Below are positions 36,428 to 44,611 of a stretch of 64,000 nt of DNA, piece after piece (positions within the stretch are counted from its first letter, which is position 1; each line of letters opens with the position of its first letter). This DNA is from Burkholderiales bacterium. GTDB lineage: Bacteria; Pseudomonadota; Gammaproteobacteria; Burkholderiales; Burkholderiaceae_C. The stretch spans positions 1 through 64,000 of the forward strand of contig JACRNC010000021.1 of assembly GCA_016219375.1 (NCBI GenBank). Reading direction: 5' to 3'. The notes under the pieces were generated by a model that worked only from the letters and a program-made list of their open reading frames with translations, was not told the origin of the DNA and did not search any database. Position numbers and translations under genes: made by a program.

Positions 36428-36443
36428 TGTCGGCATCAAGACA
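36428..36443 (+). promoter_or_regulatory. NifA upstream activator site for nifB
   Basis: TGT-CGGCATCAAG-ACA is an exact TGT-N10-ACA NifA-binding site. It lies about 70 bases upstream of the -24/-12 promoter and 134 bases before the nifB start, in the usual range for looping activation. The rest of 36211-36576 shows no gene. Confidence 0.8.
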
Positions 36444-36510
36444 GCCGACGGCATACGCACCGTCGGCCGCAAGCCCTTGATTCACAAGGCTTTGCGCTGA
36501 TCGGGCGGGC

Positions 36511-36526
36511 TGGCATGGCTCTCGCA
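36511..36526 (+). promoter_or_regulatory. Sigma54 (-24/-12) promoter of nifB
   Basis: TGGCATGGCTCTCGCA has GG and GC exactly 10 bases apart, as sigma54 needs, with CGC instead of TGC at -12. A second near-match, TGGCAAGGCGCGTTGC at 36536-36551, has better boxes but an 11-base spacing, so the first is preferred. Confidence 0.7.
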
Positions 36527-36576
36527 ATCGAGGGCTGGCAAGGCGCGTTGCGCCGCCAGATCCCAGCGAGGCCCAC

Positions 36577-38181
36577 ATGTCCGCGTCTGCCTATATCGCC
36601 GTTGGCGACCTGCTCCGGTCGCGCCATGCCGTCAGCGCGGTGCAGCCGCTGCCGGACAGCGGGGGCGGCTGCTCCACGCAGGGCGGTGAGGGCAAGGCCA
36701 GCTGCGGCTCGTCGGGTGGGCCGCAGGACATGCCGGCCGAGATCTGGGAGAAGGTGAAGAACCATCCCTGCTACTCGGAGGAGGCCCACCACCACTACGC
36801 GCGCATGCATGTGGCGGTGGCGCCGGCCTGCAACATCCAGTGCAACTACTGCAATCGCAAGTACGACTGCAGCAACGAATCGCGGCCGGGTGTGGTGAGC
36901 CAGAAGCTCACGCCCGAGCAGGCGGTGAAGAAGGTGCTGGCCGTGGCCAGCGAGATCCCGCAGATGACGGTGCTGGGCATCGCGGGGCCGGGCGATTCGC
37001 TGGCCAATCCGAAGAAGACCTTCGAGACCTTTCGCCGCCTGCAGCAGGAGGCGCCGGACATCAAGCTGTGCATGTCCACCAACGGGCTGGCTCTGCCGCA
37101 GTACGTGGACGAGATCTGCCAGTACAACATCGACCACGTCACCATCACCATCAACATGGTGGACCCGGAGATCGGGGCCAGGATCTACCCGTGGATCTTC
37201 TGGGACCACCGGCGCGTGACCGGCGTGGAGGCCGCCCGCATCCTGCATGAGCAGCAGATGCTGGGCCTGGAGATGCTGACCGCGCGCGGGGTGCTGACCA
37301 AGATCAACTCGGTGCTGATTCCGGGGATCAACGACGAGCATCTGATCGAGGTGAACCGCGAGGTGAAGAAGCGCGGCGCCTTCCTGCACAACATCATGCC
37401 GCTGATCTCCGAGGCGGAGCACGGCACGCACTTCGGCCTGACCGGCCAGCGCGGGCCGACGGCGCAGGAGCTCAAGGCCGTGCAGGACGCCTGCTCGGGC
37501 GGGGCCAACCTGATGCGGCATTGCCGCCAGTGCCGCGCCGACGCGGTGGGCCTGCTGGGCGAGGACCGCAGCGACGAGTTCACGCTGGACAAGATCGAGC
37601 AGATGGAGGTGGTCTACGACCTGGACCGCCGCCGCAGCTACCAGGAGCAGGTGGAGGCCGAACGCCAGGCCCAGCATGCAGCCAAGCAGGATGCGCTGAC
37701 GCAGGCCGGGGCCGACGCGGCGCGGGACATCCGCGTGCTGGTGGCCGTGGCCACCGAGGGCCAGGGCCGCGTGAACCAGCACTTCGGCCATGCCACCGAG
37801 TTCCAGATCTACGAAGTGGGCTGGAGCGACGGTGAAGCCGGCCGCACGCTGGGCGCCACCTTCGTCGGCCATCGGCGCGTGGACCTGTACTGCCAGGGCG
37901 GCTGGGGCGAGGACGAGCAGCTGCCGTCCATCGTCAACGCCATCAACGACTGCCATGCGGTGCTGGTGTCCAAGATCGGCGCCTGCCCGCGCGACGAGCT
38001 GCAGGCCGCCGGCATCGAGCCGGTGGATGCCTATGCGCACGAGTTCATCGAGAAGGCGGCCCTGCAGTGGTTCGCCGACTACTGCGCCCGCGTGGCTGCC
38101 GGCACGTGCGTGCACGCGCCGCGCGGCGACGCGCGCATCCGCCAAGGCGCCTACACGGGCAACGCCGAGGCCGCCGCCTGA
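36577..38181 (+). CDS. nifB: FeMo-cofactor biosynthesis protein NifB
   Basis: A 534-residue radical SAM enzyme that fuses [4Fe-4S] clusters into NifB-co, the 8Fe core of the FeMo cofactor. [14 protein letters not shown] carries the SAM-binding CxxxCxx[14 protein letters not shown] and the [16 protein letters not shown] segment hold further conserved residues. Residues ~385-520 form a NifX/NafY-like domain ([17 protein letters not shown]). This two-domain build is standard in proteobacteria. It leads a cluster of at least twelve accessory genes. Confidence 0.97.
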   Translation: MSASAYIAVGDLLRSRHAVSAVQPLPDSGGGCSTQGGEGKASCGSSGGPQDMPAEIWEKVKNHPCYSEEAHHHYARMHVAVAPACNIQCNYCNRKYDCSNESRPGVVSQKLTPEQAVKKVLAVASEIPQMTVLGIAGPGDSLANPKKTFETFRRLQQEAPDIKLCMSTNGLALPQYVDEICQYNIDHVTITINMVDPEIGARIYPWIFWDHRRVTGVEAARILHEQQMLGLEMLTARGVLTKINSVLIPGINDEHLIEVNREVKKRGAFLHNIMPLISEAEHGTHFGLTGQRGPTAQELKAVQDACSGGANLMRHCRQCRADAVGLLGEDRSDEFTLDKIEQMEVVYDLDRRRSYQEQVEAERQAQHAAKQDALTQAGADAARDIRVLVAVATEGQGRVNQHFGHATEFQIYEVGWSDGEAGRTLGATFVGHRRVDLYCQGGWGEDEQLPSIVNAINDCHAVLVSKIGACPRDELQAAGIEPVDAYAHEFIEKAALQWFADYCARVAAGTCVHAPRGDARIRQGAYTGNAEAAA

Positions 38182-38207
38182 CCCACGCCCGCCCCACGGA
38201 GAACGAC

Positions 38208-38402
38208 ATGGCACTGAAGATCATTGCCTCGACCTGCACCGGCTGCTCGGCCTGTGAGCCCGAATGCCCCAACGTCGCCATCAGCGACAAGGGCGGCATC
38301 TTCAAGATCGACCCCAAGAAATGCACCGAGTGCGAGGGCCAGTTCGACACGCCGCAGTGCCAGGCCGTCTGCCCGGTGGACGGCTGCATCGTCAAGGCCT
38401 GA
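38208..38402 (+). CDS. fdxN: Bacterial-type ferredoxin of the nifB operon
   Basis: A 64-residue ferredoxin with [16 protein letters not shown] and [22 protein letters not shown]. These eight or nine cysteines hold two [4Fe-4S] clusters; the second motif has the long insertion seen in FdxN-type proteins. It starts 26 bp after nifB and probably donates electrons for NifB or nitrogenase. CACGGAGAACGAC provides the ribosome-binding site. Confidence 0.9.
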   Translation: MALKIIASTCTGCSACEPECPNVAISDKGGIFKIDPKKCTECEGQFDTPQCQAVCPVDGCIVKA

Positions 38403-38427
38403 GGCCTGAGCCGCAGGAGGACACCCC

Positions 38428-38826
38428 ATGCTCATGCCCAACATGACCCTGACGCCGGCCGCGCTGAAGTTCATCGCGCGCATGGTGCGCTTTTCCACCC
38501 ACCCCACGGGCGGCCTGCGGCTGACGGTGACGCCCGGCGGCTGCTCGGGCTACAGCTCGCAGTTGGCCGTGGAGGCCCAGCCGCGCGAAGGCGACGCCGA
38601 CCTGCGGCTGGACAACGGCGCGCGGCTGTTCCTGCCGGCGGAAAGCCGCCTGGTGCTCGACGGGCTGGTGGTGGACTTTGCCGAGACGCCCACCTCGGCC
38701 GGCCTGACCTTCACCAACCCCAATGCGGCGCCGTGCGCGTGCTCCTCGTCCGGCGCGGGGGCCGGTGCGGCGCCCGGCGTGGGCGTGACCAGCGTGCCGC
38801 TGACCGCGCTGGCGCGGCGCCACTGA
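38428..38826 (+). CDS. HesB/IscA-like Fe-S protein
   Basis: A 132-residue A-type scaffold-like protein. TVTPGGCSGYSSQL holds the first conserved cysteine and NPNAAPCACSSS the C-terminal pair, matching the C-x(n)-C-x-C pattern of IscA/HesB. An extra Gly/Ala/Thr-rich tail of about 25 residues follows. It is preceded by AGGAGG and sits between fdxN and a repeat protein. It probably carries iron or clusters to NifB or nitrogenase. Confidence 0.82.
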   Translation: MLMPNMTLTPAALKFIARMVRFSTHPTGGLRLTVTPGGCSGYSSQLAVEAQPREGDADLRLDNGARLFLPAESRLVLDGLVVDFAETPTSAGLTFTNPNAAPCACSSSGAGAGAAPGVGVTSVPLTALARRH

Positions 38827-38855
38827 TCGCGGCCCGGCTGCCCGAGGACGCCGCC

Positions 38856-39479
38856 ATGCCCACCGTGCTTGACGCCGACCCGCAAGCGGGCTTCGACGAT
38901 GCGGTGCTGGGCCGCGGCCTGCCGGCCGAGGCCGAGGCCGCGCTGCGCGAGGCCGGCCTGCACCGCAGCGACGCCCCGCGCGCGATGGCCGCGCTGATGC
39001 GCGCGCAGCGCCTGGCCGCAGACCACCCGGCGGTGCTGATCGCGCTGTACCGGCATCACTTCTACGGCCACCGGCTGGCGCCCGCGCGGGCGGTGGCGCG
39101 CCGTGCACTGCTGGTGGCCGCGCGTGCGCTGGGGCTGCCGGCCAACTGGCGCCACGTGCCGCCGCGGCCGCTGGCCGGTGCGCAGGGCGATGCCCAGGTG
39201 CGCTTCTATCTCTTCGTGCTCAAGGGCTATGCCTATCTGAGCCTGCGCCTGGGCGACGAGGCCGAGGCGCGCGATGCGCTGGCCCTGCTGCGCATGCTGG
39301 ACCCGGCCGACCGCGTGGGCGCGGCGCTGCTGGAGCAGGTACGGCTGCGGCACCGGCAGGATGAGGCAGAGGCGCAGGACGAAGCCGAGGCCGACGATGC
39401 GCCGGGCGATGACCCGCATGCGTTGGGCGCGGCGGCCTGGGCACGGGCCGATCGCCTGGCCGGCCAGGCCCTGGCCTGA
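38856..39479 (+). CDS. Nif-cluster protein with helical (TPR-like) repeats
   Basis: A 207-residue protein of helical pairs: AALMRAQRLAADHPAVLIAL and FVLKGYAYLSLRLGDEAEAR have the spacing of tetratricopeptide repeats. The C-terminus is acidic (DEAEAQDEAEADD). I recognise no named nif gene. Its position among nifB accessory genes suggests a protein-binding assembly role. Confidence 0.65.
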   Translation: MPTVLDADPQAGFDDAVLGRGLPAEAEAALREAGLHRSDAPRAMAALMRAQRLAADHPAVLIALYRHHFYGHRLAPARAVARRALLVAARALGLPANWRHVPPRPLAGAQGDAQVRFYLFVLKGYAYLSLRLGDEAEARDALALLRMLDPADRVGAALLEQVRLRHRQDEAEAQDEAEADDAPGDDPHALGAAAWARADRLAGQALA

Positions 39480-39500
39480 CAGCCGGCTGCGGAGCAGACC

Positions 39501-40433
39501 ATGCCCGGCATCCCGCCCACCACCGCTGCAGCTGAAGCTGCAGCCGAAGCTGCAGCCGCGACGGCCCGGGCGTGCGGTGCGTCCGCGGCCGCGCGGCTGG
39601 CCATCGACCGCGCCCCCTCACCCGCGCACGACGACGACGGCATCCCGCTGCTCGACTGGCGCGGCCGGGCGCTGGACTGCGCCGCCTGCGCCCAGGCCGA
39701 TCTGCACGCGACCGGCCGCTGCCGCCCGGGCCATGCCTGCGTGGAGGACCGCTACGCACGGCGCATCGACCGCTTCTTCCAGTGGAACCCGCAGCAGGCC
39801 AACGCCTCGCTGGGCCACCCCTACTTCGAGCGCCGAGCCATCGCGGCGCGGCGGGCCGATCTCTTTCGCCTGCCGGCGCTGGTGGACGACCCGGACGAGA
39901 CGGTGCGACTGCAGGTGGCCCTGCGCCTGCCGCCGCAGCAGCTCCTGCGGCTGCGCGCCGATGCACACCGCGAGGTGCGCATCCGCGTGGCCTGGCGGCT
40001 GCCGGCCAAGGCGCTGCCGTCGATGGTGGACGACGAGGACTACCACGTGCGCCAGATCGTCGCCCGGCGCATCGCCCTGCCCTGGCTGCCGCGCCTGGCC
40101 CGCGATGCCGACAGCGAAGTGCGGCTGGAGGTGGCCCGCCGCATCGGCACCGCGGGGCTGCTGACGCTGCGGCGCGACCCAGCCGACGCGGTGCGCCGCG
40201 AGGTCGCGCGCCGGCTGCCTGCCGGGCTGCTGCACCTGCTGCTGGATGACGCCGACTGGCTAGTGCGCTGGGAGACCGCGCAGCGCGCGCCGCACGACCT
40301 GCTGCGCCGGCTGCTGCACGACGCCGAGGCCGAGGTGCGCCAGGCCGCGCTGCAGCGGCTGATGCAGCCCCTGCCCGGCGCAGCGGCGGCCGACATGGGC
40401 GCGGAGGACGACGATGGCCGACATCAACCGTGA
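39501..40433 (+). CDS. LRV protein: leucine-rich-repeat variant with 4Fe-4S cluster
   Basis: A 310-residue protein like the Azotobacter vinelandii LRV protein. Cys60-x2-Cys63-x10-Cys74-x5-Cys80 in an N-terminal domain should bind a [4Fe-4S] cluster. About eight repeats of 23-24 residues follow (LPALVDDPDETVRLQVALRL and relatives), giving the right-handed alpha/3-10 superhelix known for LRV. The first 25 residues come from a 12-base tandem repeat (GCTGCAGCTGAA type) and are Ala/Glu only. It overlaps nifZ by 20 bases. Function is unknown, though it is common in nif clusters. Confidence 0.85.
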   Translation: MPGIPPTTAAAEAAAEAAAATARACGASAAARLAIDRAPSPAHDDDGIPLLDWRGRALDCAACAQADLHATGRCRPGHACVEDRYARRIDRFFQWNPQQANASLGHPYFERRAIAARRADLFRLPALVDDPDETVRLQVALRLPPQQLLRLRADAHREVRIRVAWRLPAKALPSMVDDEDYHVRQIVARRIALPWLPRLARDADSEVRLEVARRIGTAGLLTLRRDPADAVRREVARRLPAGLLHLLLDDADWLVRWETAQRAPHDLLRRLLHDAEAEVRQAALQRLMQPLPGAAAADMGAEDDDGRHQP

Positions 40434-40752
40434 CGACACGCTGGTGGAGCTGGCCGAGCCGCCGCGCTTTGAGTTCGGCGAGCGCGTGGTGGCCCGCAGC
40501 GTGGTGCGCAACGACGGCACCTTCGACGGCCGCGACATCGGCGAGGTGCTGGTGCAGCGCGGCGACGTGGGCTATGTGCGCTCCATCGGCACCTTCCTGC
40601 AGCAGTACTACATCTATGCGGTCGAGTTCGTCGAGCGCGGCTACCAGGTGGGCATGCGCGCCAAGGAGCTGATGACCCTGGACAAGCTGCCGCCCGAGGT
40701 GCTGGAGCAGCTCGGCCCGGACAAGGCCCGCGCGCTGCAGCGCCTGCGCTGA
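40414..40752 (+). CDS. nifZ: NifZ
   Basis: A 112-residue NifZ. FEFGERVVARSVVRNDGTF and GDVGYVRSIGTFLQQYYIY are the family's SH3-like core, with YAVEFVERGYQVGMRAKEL following. NifZ acts as a chaperone in maturing the second P-cluster pair of the MoFe protein. It overlaps the LRV gene end, showing translational coupling. Confidence 0.93.
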   Translation: MADINRDDTLVELAEPPRFEFGERVVARSVVRNDGTFDGRDIGEVLVQRGDVGYVRSIGTFLQQYYIYAVEFVERGYQVGMRAKELMTLDKLPPEVLEQLGPDKARALQRLR

Positions 40753-40829
40753 AGCGGCCGCCCGCAACGACAAGAGAGACCGGAGCACCGGCCCTGCTCA
40801 GGACCACGCGAACCCCAAGGATGCCTGCC

Positions 40830-41219
40830 ATGTCGATCACGCCCCCGGCCACCGTCGATCCTTCCGCCGTGCCGTCACTGGCCGGCCTGAGCGCCGGCCC
40901 GCGCGAGCCGCGCTATGCCTGGGGCCAGGCCGTCGTGGCGCTGGACGACCTGCGGGACGACGGCAGCCATCCGGACGGCGCGGTCGGCGCCGCCGCCAGC
41001 GGCGTGCTGGTGGAGCAGGGCTCGCCCGGCGAAGTGGTGCAGGTGGGCCACCATGCCGACAGCGACCAGCCGGTGTACGTGGTGGAGTTCGCCACTGCCG
41101 GCGGCCCGCGCGTGGTGGGCTGTCTGGAAGAAGAGATCATGCTGGCCAGCGAGCTGGCCGACCTGGCGGCGCAGGCGCGGGCCGAGCCCTGCACGCCGCA
41201 TGGCGGAGGCGCGCGATGA
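40830..41219 (+). CDS. Second NifZ-domain protein
   Basis: A 129-residue paralogue of NifZ. YAWGQAVVALDDLRDDGS, GEVVQVGHHADSDQPVYVVEF and VVGCLEEEIMLA match the NifZ fold but with low identity to the neighbour. The start ATG 40830 has AAGG 9 bases upstream; an earlier ATG at 40821 abuts that site. It overlaps the next gene by ATGA. Two NifZ proteins may serve different maturation steps. Confidence 0.78.
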   Translation: MSITPPATVDPSAVPSLAGLSAGPREPRYAWGQAVVALDDLRDDGSHPDGAVGAAASGVLVEQGSPGEVVQVGHHADSDQPVYVVEFATAGGPRVVGCLEEEIMLASELADLAAQARAEPCTPHGGGAR

Positions 41220-41632
41220 GCCGGCCGGGGCCGTCCACGCCGACGCAGCGTGGCGGAGCGCGGCCTGCCGCGCCGGCCAGCCTGCACAGCCTGGACCGCG
41301 CCCGCATCGAGCGGGCGCTGCGCCGCCGACAGCGCTACCGCTACGTGCGGCCGCAGGTGCGCCCGGACGGCCGCGGCTTTCGCATCGTCAGCCCCTGCTG
41401 CTCGCGCAACGTGGACCCGGACGGCGGGCTCATCGACATCGCCCGGCTGCTGCCGCGCGGCACCGCGTCGAAGGGCGTCTCGCCAAACATGCCGCTGCCC
41501 GCGCAGCCGACGTGGCAGCTGCTGCGGCGCGACCACGAGCACGGCCGCTGGGTGCTGCACAGCCAGGCCGACCGCCTGGAGCCGCTGCTGCAGCAGCTCT
41601 GCCTGGACCCGCAGCGGGTCTTCTGGCCCTGA
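41216..41632 (+). CDS. Conserved small protein of the nif cluster
   Basis: A 138-residue basic protein. The core RRQRYRYVRPQVRPDGRGF, then IVSPCCSRNVDPDGGLIDIA, looks conserved and has a Cys pair; a C-terminal helix follows. The first 30 residues are Pro/Arg-rich. I do not recognise a named family. It overlaps the second NifZ gene by 4 bases and precedes a cysteine desulfurase, so a part in cluster assembly is plausible. Confidence 0.6.
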   Translation: MSRPGPSTPTQRGGARPAAPASLHSLDRARIERALRRRQRYRYVRPQVRPDGRGFRIVSPCCSRNVDPDGGLIDIARLLPRGTASKGVSPNMPLPAQPTWQLLRRDHEHGRWVLHSQADRLEPLLQQLCLDPQRVFWP

Positions 41633-41664
41633 AGCCCGGCTCTGCACGCCACGCCCGCCGCGCC

Positions 41665-42858
41665 ATGCCGATCTACCTGGACCACAACGCCACCACGCCG
41701 CCTGCGCCCGCCGTGGTGGAGGCGGTGCTGCAGGCGCTGCGCGTGGACTGGGCCAACCCCTCCTCCGCGCATGCCGCCGGCCAGGACGCGCGCCGCCGGC
41801 TGGCCCAGGCGCGCGCCCAGGTGGCCGCGGCCCTGGGCTGCAAGCCGGCCGAGGTGGTCTTCACCAGCGGAGCGACCGAAGCCACGCAGATGGCGCTGCG
41901 CGGGGCGCTGATGGCGCGGGCCGCGGCCGATGGGCACGCGGTGCCGCTGCGCCTGGCGATCAGCACGGCCGAGCATGCCGCCGCGCGCAGGCTGGCCCTG
42001 TCGCTGCAGCCCGGCCTGCAGGCCGCCGGCGGCGACGTGGACTGGCTGCCGCTGCGCCCGGCGGGTGACCTGGACCTGGACGCCGCGCTGGCCCGCATCG
42101 GCCCGCGCACGGCCGTCGTGTCGCTGATGGCGGCCAACAACGAGACCGGCGCGCTGATGCCGCTGCAGGCCGTGGCTGAGCACTGCCGCGCGGCCGGCGC
42201 CTGGCTGCACGTGGATGCCACGCAGTGGATCGGCCGGCTGCCCTTCAGCCTGGCGGACAGCGGCGCGGACCTGGTGTCGCTGTCGGCGCACAAGTTCAAC
42301 GGCCCCAAGGGCGTGGGCGCGCTGCTGGTGCGCCAGGGGCTGGCGCTGCCGGCGCTGCAGCCGGGCGCGCAGGAGCGCGGCCGGCGCGGCGGCACCGAGA
42401 ACCTGCCGGGCATCGCCGGCATGGCCGCGGCGCTGCAGGCCCTGCAGGCGCTGGACCTGCCCGCGCGCGGGCGCATCGTGGCCGCGCTGCGCGACCGCCT
42501 GCAGGCCGGCCTGTGCGCCGCGCTGCCGGGCACGGTGGTGTTTGCCGCCGGCGTGCCGCGCCTGCCCAACACGCTGCTGCTGCGCTTCGCCGGCCTGCAT
42601 GCCGATGCCGTGCTCGGCAGTCTGCAGGCCGCGGGCGTGATGGCGTCCTCCGGCGCAGCCTGCTCGGCCGGCGGCAGCGAGCCCTCGCACGTGCTCACCG
42701 CGATGGGCGTGCCGCGCGAGCAGGCGCTGGGCGCCGTGCGGCTGTCGCTGGGCATGGATGCCACCGCCGGCGACATCGACGAAGCGCTGCTGCGCATCAC
42801 CACCGCGTTGCGCCCGCTGCTGCCCTGCCCCCTGCCAACCGCCCTGGAGCCCGCATGA
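41665..42858 (+). CDS. NifS-like cysteine desulfurase
   Basis: A 397-residue PLP enzyme that takes sulfur from cysteine for Fe-S synthesis. [20 protein letters not shown] opens it, [12 protein letters not shown] holds the PLP lysine, GGTENLPGI follows, and [17 protein letters not shown] has the catalytic cysteine. It is the first of two desulfurases in the window; it is less like IscS than the one at 60676 and nearer NifS in loop length. It overlaps nifT by ATGA. Confidence 0.9.
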   Translation: MPIYLDHNATTPPAPAVVEAVLQALRVDWANPSSAHAAGQDARRRLAQARAQVAAALGCKPAEVVFTSGATEATQMALRGALMARAAADGHAVPLRLAISTAEHAAARRLALSLQPGLQAAGGDVDWLPLRPAGDLDLDAALARIGPRTAVVSLMAANNETGALMPLQAVAEHCRAAGAWLHVDATQWIGRLPFSLADSGADLVSLSAHKFNGPKGVGALLVRQGLALPALQPGAQERGRRGGTENLPGIAGMAAALQALQALDLPARGRIVAALRDRLQAGLCAALPGTVVFAAGVPRLPNTLLLRFAGLHADAVLGSLQAAGVMASSGAACSAGGSEPSHVLTAMGVPREQALGAVRLSLGMDATAGDIDEALLRITTALRPLLPCPLPTALEPA

Positions 42859-43067
42859 AAGTCATGATCCGCAAGACCGCCGGCGGCGGCCTGTCCCTCT
42901 ACGTGCCCAAGAAGGATCTGGAGGAGCCCATCGTGGCGATGGAGCGCCCGGAGATGTGGGGCGGCACGGTCACGCTGGGCAACGGCTGGCAGATGGCGCT
43001 GCCCGAGATGGCCGCGGGCACCACGCTGCCGATCACGGTGGAGGCCCGCCGCTTGTCCGGCGACTGA
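42855..43067 (+). CDS. nifT: NifT/FixU
   Basis: A 70-residue protein: [20 protein letters not shown], then MWGGTVTLGNGWQMALPEM. This is the whole NifT domain. Its role in nitrogen fixation is undefined; mutants elsewhere have little effect. Start ATG 42855 overlaps the desulfurase stop. Confidence 0.93.
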   Translation: MKVMIRKTAGGGLSLYVPKKDLEEPIVAMERPEMWGGTVTLGNGWQMALPEMAAGTTLPITVEARRLSGD

Positions 43068-43079
43068 GGGGAGCATGCC

Positions 43080-43340
43080 GTGAGCCTGTCTGCCGAGCAG
43101 CTCGACCGCGCCGCCGCCCTGCTGGCCGCCGAGCCCGACCTGCGCGCCGCAGCGGCCCGCGTGCGCGCGCTGCTGGCCCCGCTGCGCGCCACCGTGGCCG
43201 ATGCCGCCGACCTGCGCGGCGAGACGCCGGTGCGCCGCAGCGCCGGCCGCTCGCTCTACCTGATGCACACCGACGGCCATTGCTGGTCCGTCACCACCGA
43301 CCCGGCCCACGCCGGCGCGGTGCTGCTGGCGCAGGACTGA
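43080..43340 (+). CDS. Small uncharacterised nif-cluster protein
   Basis: An 86-residue protein from a GTG at 43080, chosen because GGGGAG lies 6 bases upstream. It is helical at first (EQLDRAAALLAAEPDLRAA) and ends with a beta-like segment RSLYLMHTDGHCWSVTTDP. No family is recognised. It lies 12 bp after nifT and 11 bp before the DegT-like gene, clearly in the same operon. Confidence 0.6.
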   Translation: MSLSAEQLDRAAALLAAEPDLRAAAARVRALLAPLRATVADAADLRGETPVRRSAGRSLYLMHTDGHCWSVTTDPAHAGAVLLAQD

Positions 43341-43351
43341 AGGACAGCACG

Positions 43352-44584
43352 ATGAGCGACGCGCCCACTCCCCCGCACGGCCTGCATGGCGCGCACGGCC
43401 CGCTGCCCGCCGGCCATGACGACGACGGCCCGGACAGCGACGCCCCGGACATCCTGCTGTCCGACCCGGACCTGAGCGGCCTGGAGCTGGAGCAGGTGCT
43501 GGGCGCGCTGCGTGCCAGCCGGCTGTCGCAGGGGCCGCTGGTGCAGCAGTTCGAGTCCGCCTTCGCCGCCCGCCTGGGCCGCCGCCATGCGGTGGCCACG
43601 TCCAGCGGCACGCTGGGCGCCTGGCTGGCGCTGCGCGCGCTGGGCATCGGCCCGGGCGACGAGGTGATCGCCTCCACCCACGCCTGGCACCAGGTGGCCC
43701 ATGCGATCGCGCTGGCCGGCGCCACGCCGGTGTTCGCCGACATCGACTACTGGTCCGGCTGCCTGGACGCACGCGCCGCGGCGCAGCACGTGGGGCCGCG
43801 CACCCGCGCCATCCTGGCCGGCAACACCAACGGCCATCCCGCCGACTGGCCCGCGCTGCGCGAGCTGGCCACGGCCCACGGCCTGGCCCTGGTGGAGGAC
43901 AGCAGCGAGGCCATCGGCTCGCGCCTGTACGGCCGGCCGGTGGGCAGCTTCGGCGACCTGTCGGTGTTCGACTTCTCGCAGCCCGGCGCGCTGTGCTGCG
44001 GCGAGGGCGGCATGGTGCTGACCGATGACGACCGCCTGGCCGCCGCGCTGCGCCAGGGCCGGCTGCACGGCCTGCGCGACCGGCGCTCGGTGTCCATCGG
44101 CCAGCACGTGCCGCTGCAGGCGCCGCTGTCGGAGCTGGCCGCCGCGCTGGGCCTGGCACAGCTGCAGCGGCTGGACGACCTGCTGGCGCGGCGCAAGCAG
44201 GTGGAGGTGGCCTATGCGCGCGAGATGCAGAGCTTCGAGGGCATCAAGCCGCCCTACATCGGCGACGGCGTCGACGAGATCCACTGGATGGTCTACGTGG
44301 TGCACCTGGGCAAGCGCTTCACGCGCAGCGCGCGCAACCAGATCGTCGACGACCTGCTGACCCACGGCATCGAGGCCGCGCCCTACAGCCAGCCGCTGCA
44401 CGAGCAGTACCACTACCGCCGGCTCGGCCACCGCCGCGGCCACCTGCCGCAGGCCGAGCGCATCGCCGACCGCGCGCTGGCCCTGCCCTTCCACGCCCAC
44501 CTGGGCGCCGACGAAGTGCGCTTCGTCGTGCAGTCGCTCAAGGAGGCGTCGGTCAACATCGGCGCCGGCGTGCCCATCTACTGA
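43352..44584 (+). CDS. DegT/DnrJ/EryC1-fold protein lacking the PLP lysine
   Basis: A 410-residue protein with the fold of sugar aminotransferases: LSQGPLVQQFESAFAARLGR, ATSSGTLGAWLALRALGIGPGDEV and VEDSSEAIGSRLYGRPVGSFG are all standard. In active members a Lys precedes GEGG by five residues (SFHATK-type). Here the segment is FDFSQPGALCCGEGG with Gly212 at that place, so no internal aldimine can form. It is therefore unlikely to be an ordinary aminotransferase; a PLP-independent, dehydratase-like or structural role is open. It sits in the nifB operon between a small protein and a SIR2-like gene. Confidence 0.82.
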   Translation: MSDAPTPPHGLHGAHGPLPAGHDDDGPDSDAPDILLSDPDLSGLELEQVLGALRASRLSQGPLVQQFESAFAARLGRRHAVATSSGTLGAWLALRALGIGPGDEVIASTHAWHQVAHAIALAGATPVFADIDYWSGCLDARAAAQHVGPRTRAILAGNTNGHPADWPALRELATAHGLALVEDSSEAIGSRLYGRPVGSFGDLSVFDFSQPGALCCGEGGMVLTDDDRLAAALRQGRLHGLRDRRSVSIGQHVPLQAPLSELAAALGLAQLQRLDDLLARRKQVEVAYAREMQSFEGIKPPYIGDGVDEIHWMVYVVHLGKRFTRSARNQIVDDLLTHGIEAAPYSQPLHEQYHYRRLGHRRGHLPQAERIADRALALPFHAHLGADEVRFVVQSLKEASVNIGAGVPIY

Positions 44585-44611
44585 CTCCGCACTCACCCCG
44601 GAAGGCCCGCC

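Noticed and set aside
39521-39560. 12-base tandem repeat considered as a CRISPR-like array
   Set aside because: Units are contiguous without spacers and in frame within the LRV gene.
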